A model generated the notes under the pieces. The model was not told the origin of the DNA and ran no database searches. It saw only the letters and a list, made by a program, of their open reading frames with translations. Shown here piece by piece: positions 8,061 through 15,033 of a stretch of 46,062 nucleotides of DNA; position 1 is the first letter of the stretch; the number at the start of each line of letters is the position of its first letter. Position numbers and translations under genes: made by a program. Origin of the DNA: Lachnospiraceae bacterium (GTDB lineage: Bacteria; Bacillota; Clostridia; Lachnospirales; Lachnospiraceae); assembly GCA_017620155.1 (NCBI GenBank), contig JAFZQY010000102.1, forward strand, positions 1-46,062, given 5' to 3'.

Positions 8061-10160
8061 TCATTTTCCGCAAAGGCCTTCAATGATGCTCGCCGACGCC
8101 CAAGGCATCAGCGCAAACCACGTGCTCGCCGGGGAGCCGTCCGGATATTTCTCGGTCAGCAATCCTTGGCAAAAACAGAATCGCTCCGACATCCATCCGG
8201 GTTCTCCGTAGCTGTATTCCTTATCGTATGTGTTGAAAGTCTGGATGCTCCAAAGAACGGTGTCTTCGAGTCTGGAGCGGATATATTCATCGTCTCGCTT
8301 CGAGACATAATATCTCATTTCAGGAATGATCGTGCTGGACATGGGATGGATGTGCGGATTGGCGGTCGAGGTGATGCTGCCTCCGCACGACGACCAGCCA
8401 ATATCACTTAACGGCTTCACAGAAACCGGCGTATTGTAGCAAAGTTTGAAACTGCACTCATAATGCAGCGCATAAAGCATGTGATCGAGAAAGATTTCTT
8501 CGCCGGTGATCTCGTGAAGGATCCTGACCGCGCGGATGTACGCCAGAATTCCCTCGTCGTCCACGGCCTTGTCGGTATCGAGCGGGCCGCCGTAGCACTC
8601 GCACTTTTTCACAAAAGCATCGAAGTAGTGCTGCTCGCTGAGTTTGAGTTCAGCAAGGTAGGTCGCATCCTTCGTGACCAATTCGTAGAGCGCTGTGGCA
8701 GCCAGGCACCATGCACCGCCCATAGAATCATATTCGAGGCCCGCGCCTGTTTTTTCCGACATGGAAAAAGGATACTCGTGGTCGGAGTTGATCTCTTCAT
8801 TCATCCTGCGTATCACGGGCTCGACGAAAGTGAGCCACTCGTCATGCGAAACTGCGCGATCTTCTTTTTCGGAAATATAAGCCTTCAGGATGTAGTACAC
8901 GGCCTGACCGTTTAAGTATGCGCTGTGGCCGCCGCTGTGCATCCCGTTATACCACCAGCCGTGAACGGACCATTTTCCATCCTCGACGGCGTCATATAAA
9001 AATCCCGAATCGGGGTTGAAACTGTTCTGAACGACGTTCTCTATGAATGCGAGACTCTGGTCTCTTGCCACGTCGTCCTTAAGCTGATTGGCAGCCAGAA
9101 GCATCGGTAGCGCGACCGCAAGACCATTCGTCCAGGACAGGGAGCCGATCTTATTAAAGCGCGGTCCTTCTTTGCGGTCGTAAACAAATCCCGAATACAT
9201 CTGCTCCTCTTCAAGCCAGGCGTTATCCCTGATGGCGCTACTTAGCATGGCGGCCGCTTTTTCCTCGGTCATGCCGGGAATGGTGCGGGGTGATTCGTGG
9301 AAGTGATTGTAAGTATCTTCAAGTGCGCGGTAGATCGCGCACTCTTCTTCGCCTTCATAATCATAGATGATAATCGGGAAACTAAGCGACTCGCCCGCCT
9401 TAATCCGAATGGAATTGGTCTCGGTGACCGGCTCGCGCTCAAGCACGGTGGCTGTCTGGATGAAAAGCCAGGGAGCGTTCTCGTACCCAAGCGTGTATCC
9501 GACGCTGACGCGGCCGCTGTCGTTAATGTTGCAGGTGAAACCGCTGTATTGGGTAAAGTCGATTTCGGGTTTCTTTTTCCCGGATTCGAATGATATCGGG
9601 ATGAGGGTTCCGTTATCGGATAACCAGTACGGAGGGGCTACAATGCCGCGAACTTTTCCTGCGCTGTAAACGAGGCTGACAGGGGCGGCAAGTCTGTCAC
9701 TCCTGGTCATGAAGAAGTCAGATTCCGGCTTCCCGTCGGGATGCTTTTTGATCCTGGGAAACGCCTTCCTACCTGATGAAGGTTTGTCGGCGGTGTTGGT
9801 GTTGTACATGTATCCGGGCATGAAGATCTTAGGGCTATCTTCGCCGGCCGCGTAGGGCTCGGAGCTCGACTTATCGGACACGTGATGCTCGGAGCTTTCT
9901 TCGCCTGTCATGAGTTTGATGTGAACGACGCCCAGGAAATCTTTTTCAGATGTATTGGTGAGACTAACGTTTATCGTGGTGGAGATGTCGGTGGTCTTCG
10001 CGGAAGCGTCGTCGGTCTTCGCGGCGGTACCGATGGTCTCGCTCGCTTCTGCCGGTTCGGGCGTAAGCTCCATCCGGATTCCCAATAAATCTGCAGGAAG
10101 GTAATCACAATCCTTGCTGCCAGCCGGTCTTACAACACAAATGATCTCGGAAGTATTCAT
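8061..10160 (-). CDS. Six-hairpin glycosidase-like protein, cytosolic
   Basis: 699 residues from ATG at 10160, chosen because AAAGGAT lies upstream and a longer reading would overlap the acetyltransferase gene. Residues 1-270 are beta-rich; the C-terminal 400 residues show the repeated helix pairs of an (alpha/alpha)6 barrel (for example GWWYNGMHSGGHSAYLNGQ and GGAWCLAATALYEL), as in several glycoside hydrolase and uronyl hydrolase families. I cannot assign a numbered family or name catalytic residues. No signal peptide, so it likely acts on imported oligosaccharides. A Ser/Thr/Lys-rich insert occupies about residues 95-140. It is 13 bases downstream of the acetyltransferase gene. Confidence 0.7.
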   Translation of the reverse strand: MNTSEIICVVRPAGSKDCDYLPADLLGIRMELTPEPAEASETIGTAAKTDDASAKTTDISTTINVSLTNTSEKDFLGVVHIKLMTGEESSEHHVSDKSSSEPYAAGEDSPKIFMPGYMYNTNTADKPSSGRKAFPRIKKHPDGKPESDFFMTRSDRLAAPVSLVYSAGKVRGIVAPPYWLSDNGTLIPISFESGKKKPEIDFTQYSGFTCNINDSGRVSVGYTLGYENAPWLFIQTATVLEREPVTETNSIRIKAGESLSFPIIIYDYEGEEECAIYRALEDTYNHFHESPRTIPGMTEEKAAAMLSSAIRDNAWLEEEQMYSGFVYDRKEGPRFNKIGSLSWTNGLAVALPMLLAANQLKDDVARDQSLAFIENVVQNSFNPDSGFLYDAVEDGKWSVHGWWYNGMHSGGHSAYLNGQAVYYILKAYISEKEDRAVSHDEWLTFVEPVIRRMNEEINSDHEYPFSMSEKTGAGLEYDSMGGAWCLAATALYELVTKDATYLAELKLSEQHYFDAFVKKCECYGGPLDTDKAVDDEGILAYIRAVRILHEITGEEIFLDHMLYALHYECSFKLCYNTPVSVKPLSDIGWSSCGGSITSTANPHIHPMSSTIIPEMRYYVSKRDDEYIRSRLEDTVLWSIQTFNTYDKEYSYGEPGWMSERFCFCQGLLTEKYPDGSPASTWFALMPWASASIIEGLCGK

Positions 10161-10173
10161 GCGCGGATCCTTT

Positions 10174-10689
10174 CTATATTTTCTTCTGGAGCCAGATGAG
10201 GTCGTACCATCTGTCGAATTTCTTGCCAACTGTCAGCATACGTGCCACCTGCGTGTAACCTTCCTTCTGATGGAAATGGATGCTGTCGTGCGTCAGGTAC
10301 TCGTCCTCCTGCTCGACGTATGCCACGCCGGCCAAAAGGTTTACTATTCCCATATCCTTCAGGCGCTTTTCCAGTTCCGCATAAAGAAGTGCGCCAACGC
10401 CCTGTCTGTGATATTCCCTGTCGATGTAAATCGAGGTCGTCACGGTCCAGTTATATGCTTCGCGGGGGCTGTACCTTCCGGCGTAAACATAGCCGACCAC
10501 ATATCCGTCTTTCTCGCAGACCAGATACGGATATTTCGCGCTGATGCGCCGGATCCGCTCTGCGAACTCTTCTACCGTAGGGACTTCGTACTCGAACGAG
10601 ACGGCAGTATCCGTGATGTAATATGAGTAAATCTCGACAAGCCTCCCGGCATCTTCAACTTTTGCATCTCTGATTGTAAGGGTGTTCAT
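10174..10689 (-). CDS. GNAT acetyltransferase, phosphinothricin-acetyltransferase-like
   Basis: 171 residues forming one GNAT domain. ITDTAVSFEYEVPTVEEF near residue 25 and YNWTVTTSIYIDREYHRQGVG near residue 85 match the Pat/Bar subgroup; RQGVG is the acetyl-CoA pyrophosphate loop. Relatives acetylate the amino group of phosphinothricin, methionine sulfoximine or similar small molecules, but chromosomal copies usually have unknown natural substrates. ATG at 10689 has GGGAGA upstream. It is the first gene of a likely operon running through the glycosidase-like, cyclase and nucleoside hydrolase genes. Confidence 0.88.
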   Translation of the reverse strand: MNTLTIRDAKVEDAGRLVEIYSYYITDTAVSFEYEVPTVEEFAERIRRISAKYPYLVCEKDGYVVGYVYAGRYSPREAYNWTVTTSIYIDREYHRQGVGALLYAELEKRLKDMGIVNLLAGVAYVEQEDEYLTHDSIHFHQKEGYTQVARMLTVGKKFDRWYDLIWLQKKI

Positions 10690-10748
10690 TGTTTATTTCT
10701 CCCTGTCAGTGCAATTGCTCACATATCAACTATATATCCCGAAACGCA

Positions 10749-10777
10749 AAAACACCACCCGTAATGGGTGATGTTTT
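10749..10777 (-). terminator. Terminator of the zeta-like toxin gene
   Basis: On the minus strand AAAACA-x-CACCC pairs with its complement around a 5-base loop (11 pairs with one C-A mismatch) and is followed by TTTTTGCGTTT. The stem begins at the toxin stop codon, so the stop lies at its base. Confidence 0.7.
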
Positions 10778-11333
10778 AATCCCTGAGAAATGCGCACCAG
10801 TCCGGAATGTTTTCCGTCTTGTCCACACATTTTCCATCTATAAATGTGGCTATCATGCGAAACTGGTCAGAATTATCATAGATCCAGATACGATTGCAAA
10901 CAGGAATGACTTCCTTAAGATTGTTTATGGAATCATCATATCTTCGCCTAACGTCCGTTTCCGGAATACCATGACCACCGTCCTTAACTCGCTTTTCTAC
11001 TCTCTGAATTGCTAATTCGGGTGATTCCAATCCGACATAAAACATCTCGATTTCGTATCCGGATTCTTTAGCCCTGCTTATGTTATTCATAATACTGTGG
11101 CCACATAAAGTTGTTTCCTGATTAAACGAAACTCCTTGAGAAAGAAATGTGTTCATGGATACTACAGCACGCTTCCCAACTTCGGTAACCAGGTTTTTAT
11201 CTTTCCATGATCCTTTCTCGCGGACCATCTCATCAATGTTCACACGAGGAATATCCGTATATGAACCACCTACCTGAAATAACGTGGTCTTTCCGGCTCC
11301 GTTTACTCCGGCAAATATGACGTACTTCTTCAT
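10776..11333 (-). CDS. Zeta-toxin-family P-loop kinase
   Basis: 185 residues. GVNGAGKTT (residues 9-17) is the Walker A motif, NIDEM follows in the position of the zeta catalytic region, FNQETTLCGHS and the C-terminal RVKDGGHGIPETDVRRRY are characteristic of the chromosomal zeta-type ATPases. Zeta toxins phosphorylate UDP-N-acetylglucosamine and so poison cell wall synthesis; whether this shorter chromosomal member does so is inference. Its ATG (11333-11331) overlaps the TAA stop of a 59-residue upstream gene as TAATG, the tight coupling expected for an antitoxin-toxin pair. A terminator follows directly. It could alternatively be a small-molecule kinase. Confidence 0.82.
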   Translation of the reverse strand: MKKYVIFAGVNGAGKTTLFQVGGSYTDIPRVNIDEMVREKGSWKDKNLVTEVGKRAVVSMNTFLSQGVSFNQETTLCGHSIMNNISRAKESGYEIEMFYVGLESPELAIQRVEKRVKDGGHGIPETDVRRRYDDSINNLKEVIPVCNRIWIYDNSDQFRMIATFIDGKCVDKTENIPDWCAFLRD

Positions 11334-11512
11334 TAAAATACCTTATCTGCCACTATCTTCTTCTGTCTTTGTTGAAGGATACAATCGATAGCTACTCTGT
11401 AGAACTCTTTTTCATCCTTATCTTTTGCCTGTGCAGTGATATCATCAAGTTCTTCAAAGTCTATATTTTTACATATCTCATACAACTCATGGAGTGCTTC
11501 AGCTTTAGACAT
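11333..11512 (-). CDS. Small 59-residue protein, probable antitoxin partner of the zeta-like kinase
   Basis: Translation from ATG 11512 gives a 59-residue, charged, mostly helical protein beginning MSKAEALHELYEICKN and ending QKKIVADKVF. GAGGAG lies 9 bases upstream of the ATG. The stop overlaps the kinase start (TAATG), so the two must be translated together and in this order, small protein first, as in epsilon-zeta modules. The sequence is not obviously epsilon-like, so the antitoxin role rests on position, size and helical character. Confidence 0.72.
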   Translation of the reverse strand: MSKAEALHELYEICKNIDFEELDDITAQAKDKDEKEFYRVAIDCILQQRQKKIVADKVF

Positions 11513-11529
11513 GAAATCTCTCCTCTTTT

Positions 11530-11545
11530 CCCCGTATTTGCGGGG
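11530..11545. other. Leader hairpin upstream of the toxin-module start
   Basis: CCCCG (11530-11534) and CGGGG (11541-11545) form a five-pair GC stem with a 6-base loop. It sits in the predicted 5' leader of the toxin module, about 7 bases upstream of the ribosome binding site. The T-run (TTTTTATT) follows on the plus strand only, so on the transcribed minus strand it is not a terminator; it may tune translation or protect the 5' end. Confidence 0.5.
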
Positions 11546-11562
11546 TTTTTATTGATGCAGTC

Positions 11563-11592
11563 ATTATATATTACCGCTGCAATCGCAGTCAA
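11563..11592 (-). promoter_or_regulatory. Strong promoter of the zeta-like toxin module
   Basis: On the minus strand TTGACT (11592-11587), an 18-base spacer and a perfect TATAAT (11568-11563). The start site would be near 11556, leaving a leader of about 45 bases. The -10 element overlaps the last codon region of the upstream SAP-domain gene, so the module has its own transcription unit. Confidence 0.75.
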
Positions 11593-12253
11593 CGAAGCTA
11601 CCAAACTCTTCCAGCAATTCGCGGGAGTAGACTTTTTCGCGGTCAGATTCGCGCACGATCTTCCAGAGTGCCGCGGCGGCTTTCAGACGTTCCTTATATC
11701 CGGCGGTCGCTTCGTCAGCGCAAAAATCCTTGACGAAACGGTTCCATTGGAGCGCGGACTTATCATACCTAGCGTAGGTCTTCTGCCCGTAATATACATC
11801 CAGCAGATCACCCAGGGTAAAAGACTCGTCGCCCTTCGCCTTGACTTCCTTGACGGTTGCGACCATGTCAACATTGAACTTGAAATGCTCTTCACCCGTC
11901 TGCTCGGAAAAGAATTCTCTGAACCGGTTTCCGAACGTGAACCCGCACTCTATCAGGCCCGTTTCCGGAGTCAGTTCGGTAACGGTGATTTTCTTCCTGC
12001 GAGGGTTGGATCCGCTATCGGCGTGGTTCTTCTTTCCGGCCCCGGATCTGCTTCTCTTTCCGTCCCCTGACGTGCGCTCGGGAAGGATCTTCTCCCCAGC
12101 AAAATACGCCTCTATAACCTTGTTCAGTTCGATCTTACTACCGGTATGCTTCAGGCCATGCGCCTTGCAGATCTTTATCAGTTCTTCGCGGTACCAATAG
12201 TATTTGCTGAACTCTTCGAAGTCTTTTATTGTGTCAAAATCAGGTCGATTCAT
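11564..12253 (-). CDS. SAP-domain protein with DUF6434-like C-terminus
   Basis: 229 residues. Residues 15-50 (WYREELIKICKAHGLKHTGS and on) match a SAP motif, a helix-extended-loop-helix fold that binds DNA or RNA. A basic linker (residues 60-87, rich in Arg, Lys, Ser and Gly) follows, and the C-terminal half (FKFNVDMVATVKEV and LLDVYYGQKTYARYDKSALQW) resembles the DUF6434/SAP-associated domain of uncharacterised Firmicute proteins. Function unknown; nucleic acid binding is inferred. ATG at 12253 is preceded by AGGA. It starts 20 bases after the aldolase stop. Confidence 0.72.
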   Translation of the reverse strand: MNRPDFDTIKDFEEFSKYYWYREELIKICKAHGLKHTGSKIELNKVIEAYFAGEKILPERTSGDGKRSRSGAGKKNHADSGSNPRRKKITVTELTPETGLIECGFTFGNRFREFFSEQTGEEHFKFNVDMVATVKEVKAKGDESFTLGDLLDVYYGQKTYARYDKSALQWNRFVKDFCADEATAGYKERLKAAAALWKIVRESDREKVYSRELLEEFGSFVDCDCSGNI

Positions 12254-12273
12254 GTCATCTGTTATCCTGCTAT

Positions 12274-13119
12274 CTACGCTTTCCCGCTTGAGCCGAACAG
12301 ACTTATCTTCTCACGAACGACCTCTTTCATCGCGTCGGTCTCATACGGCATGAGTTCCATCATGGTCTTCGCGCCTGCCTTGAGGCCGTTCTCTATTCCG
12401 CGCTTTCCAGCCTTGTCGATATCGGTGAAAATGTTGATCTTGCAGATTCCCAATTTGACCGCCGTCTCAAAGTCGCTGTTTGACAGCCCCGATCCGCCGT
12501 GAAGCACTAACGGGATTCCGGTTTTTTCGGATATGATCCGAATCCTGTCGAAATCGAGTTTCGGCGGAAAAGCATAGTCGCCGTGGGCGTTTCCGACTGC
12601 AACGGCAAGCGCATCAATTCCGGTTTTTTGAACAAAATCAAGCGCCAGGTCGGGATCGGTATAATAGTCCGAAGGATTCTCAAGTTTCCCGCTGCCGGCG
12701 TTATCTCCGACATGTCCGAGCTCGCCTTCGACGGTCACATTTTTCTCGTGACATATCCGCACCATCTCAGCGACCTTACTCAGGTTATCCTCGTAGGAAA
12801 GCGTCGAACAGTCATACATGATCGATGTGAATCCGAGGTCGAGCGCCTCCATGCATCTGTCAAAAGTAAGTCCGTGATCATAGTGGACAGCTACCGGAAC
12901 CGAGGCTTCTTTTGCCATCGGAATCAGGTACTTCGACACATGCTTAAGCTCCATCGCGGGAAGCAGGATTTCCGCGGTGCCGACTATGACGGGCGCTTTC
13001 ATCTCCTCTGCCATCTCGATCACAGCTTTGGCCATCTCCATATTTACCGCATTGAAAAAGCTGACGCCGTAATGGCCTGCCTTTGCTTTTTCGAGCATTT
13101 CTTTCATATTTACGAGCAT
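12274..13119 (-). CDS. Class II ketose-bisphosphate aldolase
   Basis: 281 residues, normal length for the family. HYDHG (residues 78-82) carries the zinc histidine and catalytic aspartate, EGELGHVG and GNAHGDY hold further zinc and substrate residues, and LHGGSGL and INIFTD form the phosphate site. Such enzymes split fructose-, tagatose- or related ketose-bisphosphates to dihydroxyacetone phosphate and an aldehyde. The PfkB-type sugar kinase gene lies directly upstream on the same strand, so the pair probably phosphorylates and cleaves a sugar phosphate. ATG at 13119 has AAGGAG upstream. Confidence 0.92.
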   Translation of the reverse strand: MLVNMKEMLEKAKAGHYGVSFFNAVNMEMAKAVIEMAEEMKAPVIVGTAEILLPAMELKHVSKYLIPMAKEASVPVAVHYDHGLTFDRCMEALDLGFTSIMYDCSTLSYEDNLSKVAEMVRICHEKNVTVEGELGHVGDNAGSGKLENPSDYYTDPDLALDFVQKTGIDALAVAVGNAHGDYAFPPKLDFDRIRIISEKTGIPLVLHGGSGLSNSDFETAVKLGICKINIFTDIDKAGKRGIENGLKAGAKTMMELMPYETDAMKEVVREKISLFGSSGKA

Positions 13120-13133
13120 ATTTGGTCTCCTTA

Positions 13134-13200
13134 TTTATTTCTCGTTATCTTCCGAAGTTCTTCTGCATTTATTTCTCGTCATCTTCCGAAGTTCTCTGCT
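13134..13200. repeat. 34-bp tandem duplication upstream of the aldolase
   Basis: TTTATTTCTCGT-ATCTTCCGAAGTTC is present twice, starting at 13134 and 13168, with only a few differences. It fills most of the gap between the kinase stop and the aldolase ribosome binding site. Confidence 0.85.
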
Positions 13201-13235
13201 TATTCTTTTTCACGTGTGTTCGGACGGATGGATAA

Positions 13236-14549
13236 TCAATTCTTCTCCCATCCCGCATCTATTCGCTTTCTCAATTCAGACAAAGGTTTTAGTCCTGAAA
13301 GCGCATCATACGCCGATACGCAGCATGCTCCGGTCGCAGCCGCAAGGCGTATGCATTCTTCGGGTGGGTTTCCTTCGAGCATCGATGTCAGGTACGCCGC
13401 GATACTTGTGTCTCCGGCGCCTGTTCCGGACAGAACGGCATCAGGTTTATATGACCGCTCGAAGCCTTCTTTTTCCGCCCATGCGTCGATGTCCAGACCA
13501 AGGACTGAGGGGATTTTGGCAATCACATCGCGGGAGGCTGTCCTATAGTAAAGGCCGGGCGCGCCGCATTTTAGGAGCAGCACCTTGCAACCCATTTCCA
13601 TGCACCGGTTAGCGATTGGTCTTATGTCCTTATCAACATCGAGGATCTCAGTAATGTCTCCGCCGTTTGCGTGCTTCTGCGATTCCGCTGATGTACCGCG
13701 GTTGATCCGCTCCTGTGACTCCGCAGATTTATCGCGATTGATCCGCTCCTGCCACTCGGCGAATCTTTCGCGGTCGATCATGAAGCACAGTTCTTCAATG
13801 CTGGGAACAAAGAAATCAACGAACGGGATCACTTTTTCCAGAATAGAATTCCAGTCGGCCGATCCGGCATCCGTCGCGGGATCGATCGCAGCCATGTCGA
13901 GCGACGTCGCGCAGCCTGCATCGTGGGCTCTTTTGAACAGATCAGCAAGCTCGCGGCCGCCGTTATCATACATCTTTTTCATGAGGGGCGGGTAGCCGAA
14001 ATGAAGAAGCGTCGCTTCGCCAAGCGCTTCGTCGGGGATGTCCGCCGAACCGTAGGTATTATTGGCGCCGGGACAGTGCAGAAACATCCGGTCGATCCCG
14101 GGAAGCGCCAGGACCACTGAGTACGATGAATCCTCGTCTTCGGACCTGATCATGTCCTTATCGGCGTCGTATCTTTTCAGGATGTTGCAGATCATGTCGC
14201 CGATGTCGTCCGTACCCACTTTTCCCATGAGACGGACGTCGGTTCTTTCGTCTCCTGGGTTGCTGGCGTCGGCACCCTCGTCTCCCGCGTGGCCGGTGTC
14301 GGCACCCTCGTCTCCCGCACGGCCGGCGTCGGCGCCGCCTTTTTCCGTGAAGTCAGGATCCGCGCACAGGATCTTCATCGCGAGCCCGGTGTTGGCCACC
14401 GCCCCGCCGGTCGAAACGGACGCCGCCTTCGTCTCCACAAGCTTGCCGGGCATCAGGATTTCAGAGCCTTTGCCGCGCGCACTTTCGGGGAAGACCGGCG
14501 TTATGTCGAGACAGATGTGTCCCGCTACGATCACTTTTTTACCTGCCAT
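13236..14549 (-). CDS. PfkB-family sugar kinase with repeat-expanded loops
   Basis: 437 residues from ATG 14549, chosen because GAGGA lies 8 bases upstream; a longer frame with a GTG at 14645 would run into palindrome array 2. VIVAGHICLDITP, TGGAVANTGLA and the C-terminal SGTGAGDTSIAAYL (PfkB signature with GAGD catalytic loop) show a ribokinase-type kinase. The aldolase downstream suggests a substrate that becomes a ketose-bisphosphate or related phosphate. It is about 100 residues longer than typical members because of two low-complexity inserts: three copies of a 10-residue unit (GADAGRAGDE-like) after the first lobe, and three 12-residue units (ERINRDKSAESQ-like) in the second. Both probably lie in surface loops. 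Confidence 0.88.
   Translation of the reverse strand: MAGKKVIVAGHICLDITPVFPESARGKGSEILMPGKLVETKAASVSTGGAVANTGLAMKILCADPDFTEKGGADAGRAGDEGADTGHAGDEGADASNPGDERTDVRLMGKVGTDDIGDMICNILKRYDADKDMIRSEDEDSSYSVVLALPGIDRMFLHCPGANNTYGSADIPDEALGEATLLHFGYPPLMKKMYDNGGRELADLFKRAHDAGCATSLDMAAIDPATDAGSADWNSILEKVIPFVDFFVPSIEELCFMIDRERFAEWQERINRDKSAESQERINRGTSAESQKHANGGDITEILDVDKDIRPIANRCMEMGCKVLLLKCGAPGLYYRTASRDVIAKIPSVLGLDIDAWAEKEGFERSYKPDAVLSGTGAGDTSIAAYLTSMLEGNPPEECIRLAAATGACCVSAYDALSGLKPLSELRKRIDAGWEKN
13674..13781. repeat. Three 36-bp in-frame repeats inside the PfkB kinase
   Basis: Units at 13674-13709, 13710-13745 and 13746-13781. They encode two copies of ERIN(R)xxSAESQ and a more divergent MIDRERFAEWQ, which may be the ancestral segment. 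Confidence 0.85.
14238..14327. repeat. Three 30-bp in-frame repeats inside the PfkB kinase
   Basis: Units start at 14238, 14268 and 14298, with the next unit breaking down after 14328. They encode repeats of the type GDEGADxGxA, and the last two units differ at few positions, which indicates recent expansion. Confidence 0.88.
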
Positions 14550-14630
14550 CAATTCAGTCCTCGATTTCATATCTTTCCACACCCATTTTACATGAGTGTT
14601 TCTGACAGACAGCCATGATTTTTCAGTTTT

Positions 14631-14838
14631 ATGACCCAAAAGCACCTTTCACGCCAGTTTGGGTCATATATTTCAGTTAATAAGTCATCCATTCGCTTGT
14701 AATTCTTGACCCAAAGGCACCTTTGATGCCCATTTGGGTCATATGTTTCGACTTAAGTGGCTTACCTCTGATCGATATTTTTGACTATCTGACGGAAATT
14801 CATGACCCAAAGGCACCTATAGTGCCCATTTGGGTCAT
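14631..14838. repeat. Palindrome array 2: three copies of TGACCCAAA-17-TTTGGGTCA
   Basis: Copies (9-base arms) at 14632-14666, 14707-14741 and 14803-14837; start-to-start spacing 75 and 96 bp. The 17-base centres of the last two contain an inner stem (GGCA with TGCC, GGCAC with GTGCC). The array sits in the divergent gap between the PfkB kinase (minus) and the hybrid kinase (plus), well upstream of the plus-strand promoter at 14974. Sequences between copies are not conserved with array 1. Confidence 0.95.
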
Positions 14839-14973
14839 AAGTCCGACTTTTCCGACGCTCTAACACCGGTTCGCCGGCCTACTAACCTTCGATTCATGAC
14901 TCTACTGCACTTTTCCCCGCACAAATGAGAAAAAGCGGTTACTTCAATGATATCACAATATCCCATCTATTCC

Positions 14974-15001
14974 TTGTCACTCCCCCAAAAAAGCATATAA
15001 T
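14974..15001 (+). promoter_or_regulatory. Promoter of the hybrid histidine kinase gene
   Basis: TTGTCA (14974-14979), 16-base spacer, perfect TATAAT (14996-15001). TAGGAGA follows before the ATG at 15034, giving a leader of about 25 bases. Confidence 0.75.
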
Positions 15002-15033
15002 CTAAATATATATGTATATATAGGAGAAACCCC

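Noticed and set aside
7197-8411. 404-codon frame on the plus strand
   Set aside because: It lies antisense to the nucleoside hydrolase, cyclase and glycosidase-like genes, all of which have clear motifs and ribosome binding sites.
12583-13548. 321-codon frame on the plus strand
   Set aside because: Antisense to the aldolase and PfkB kinase genes; its translation shows no family motifs.
14550-14645. Longer N-terminus of the PfkB kinase from GTG 14645
   Set aside because: It would start inside a palindrome element and has no family similarity; the ATG at 14549 has a good ribosome binding site.
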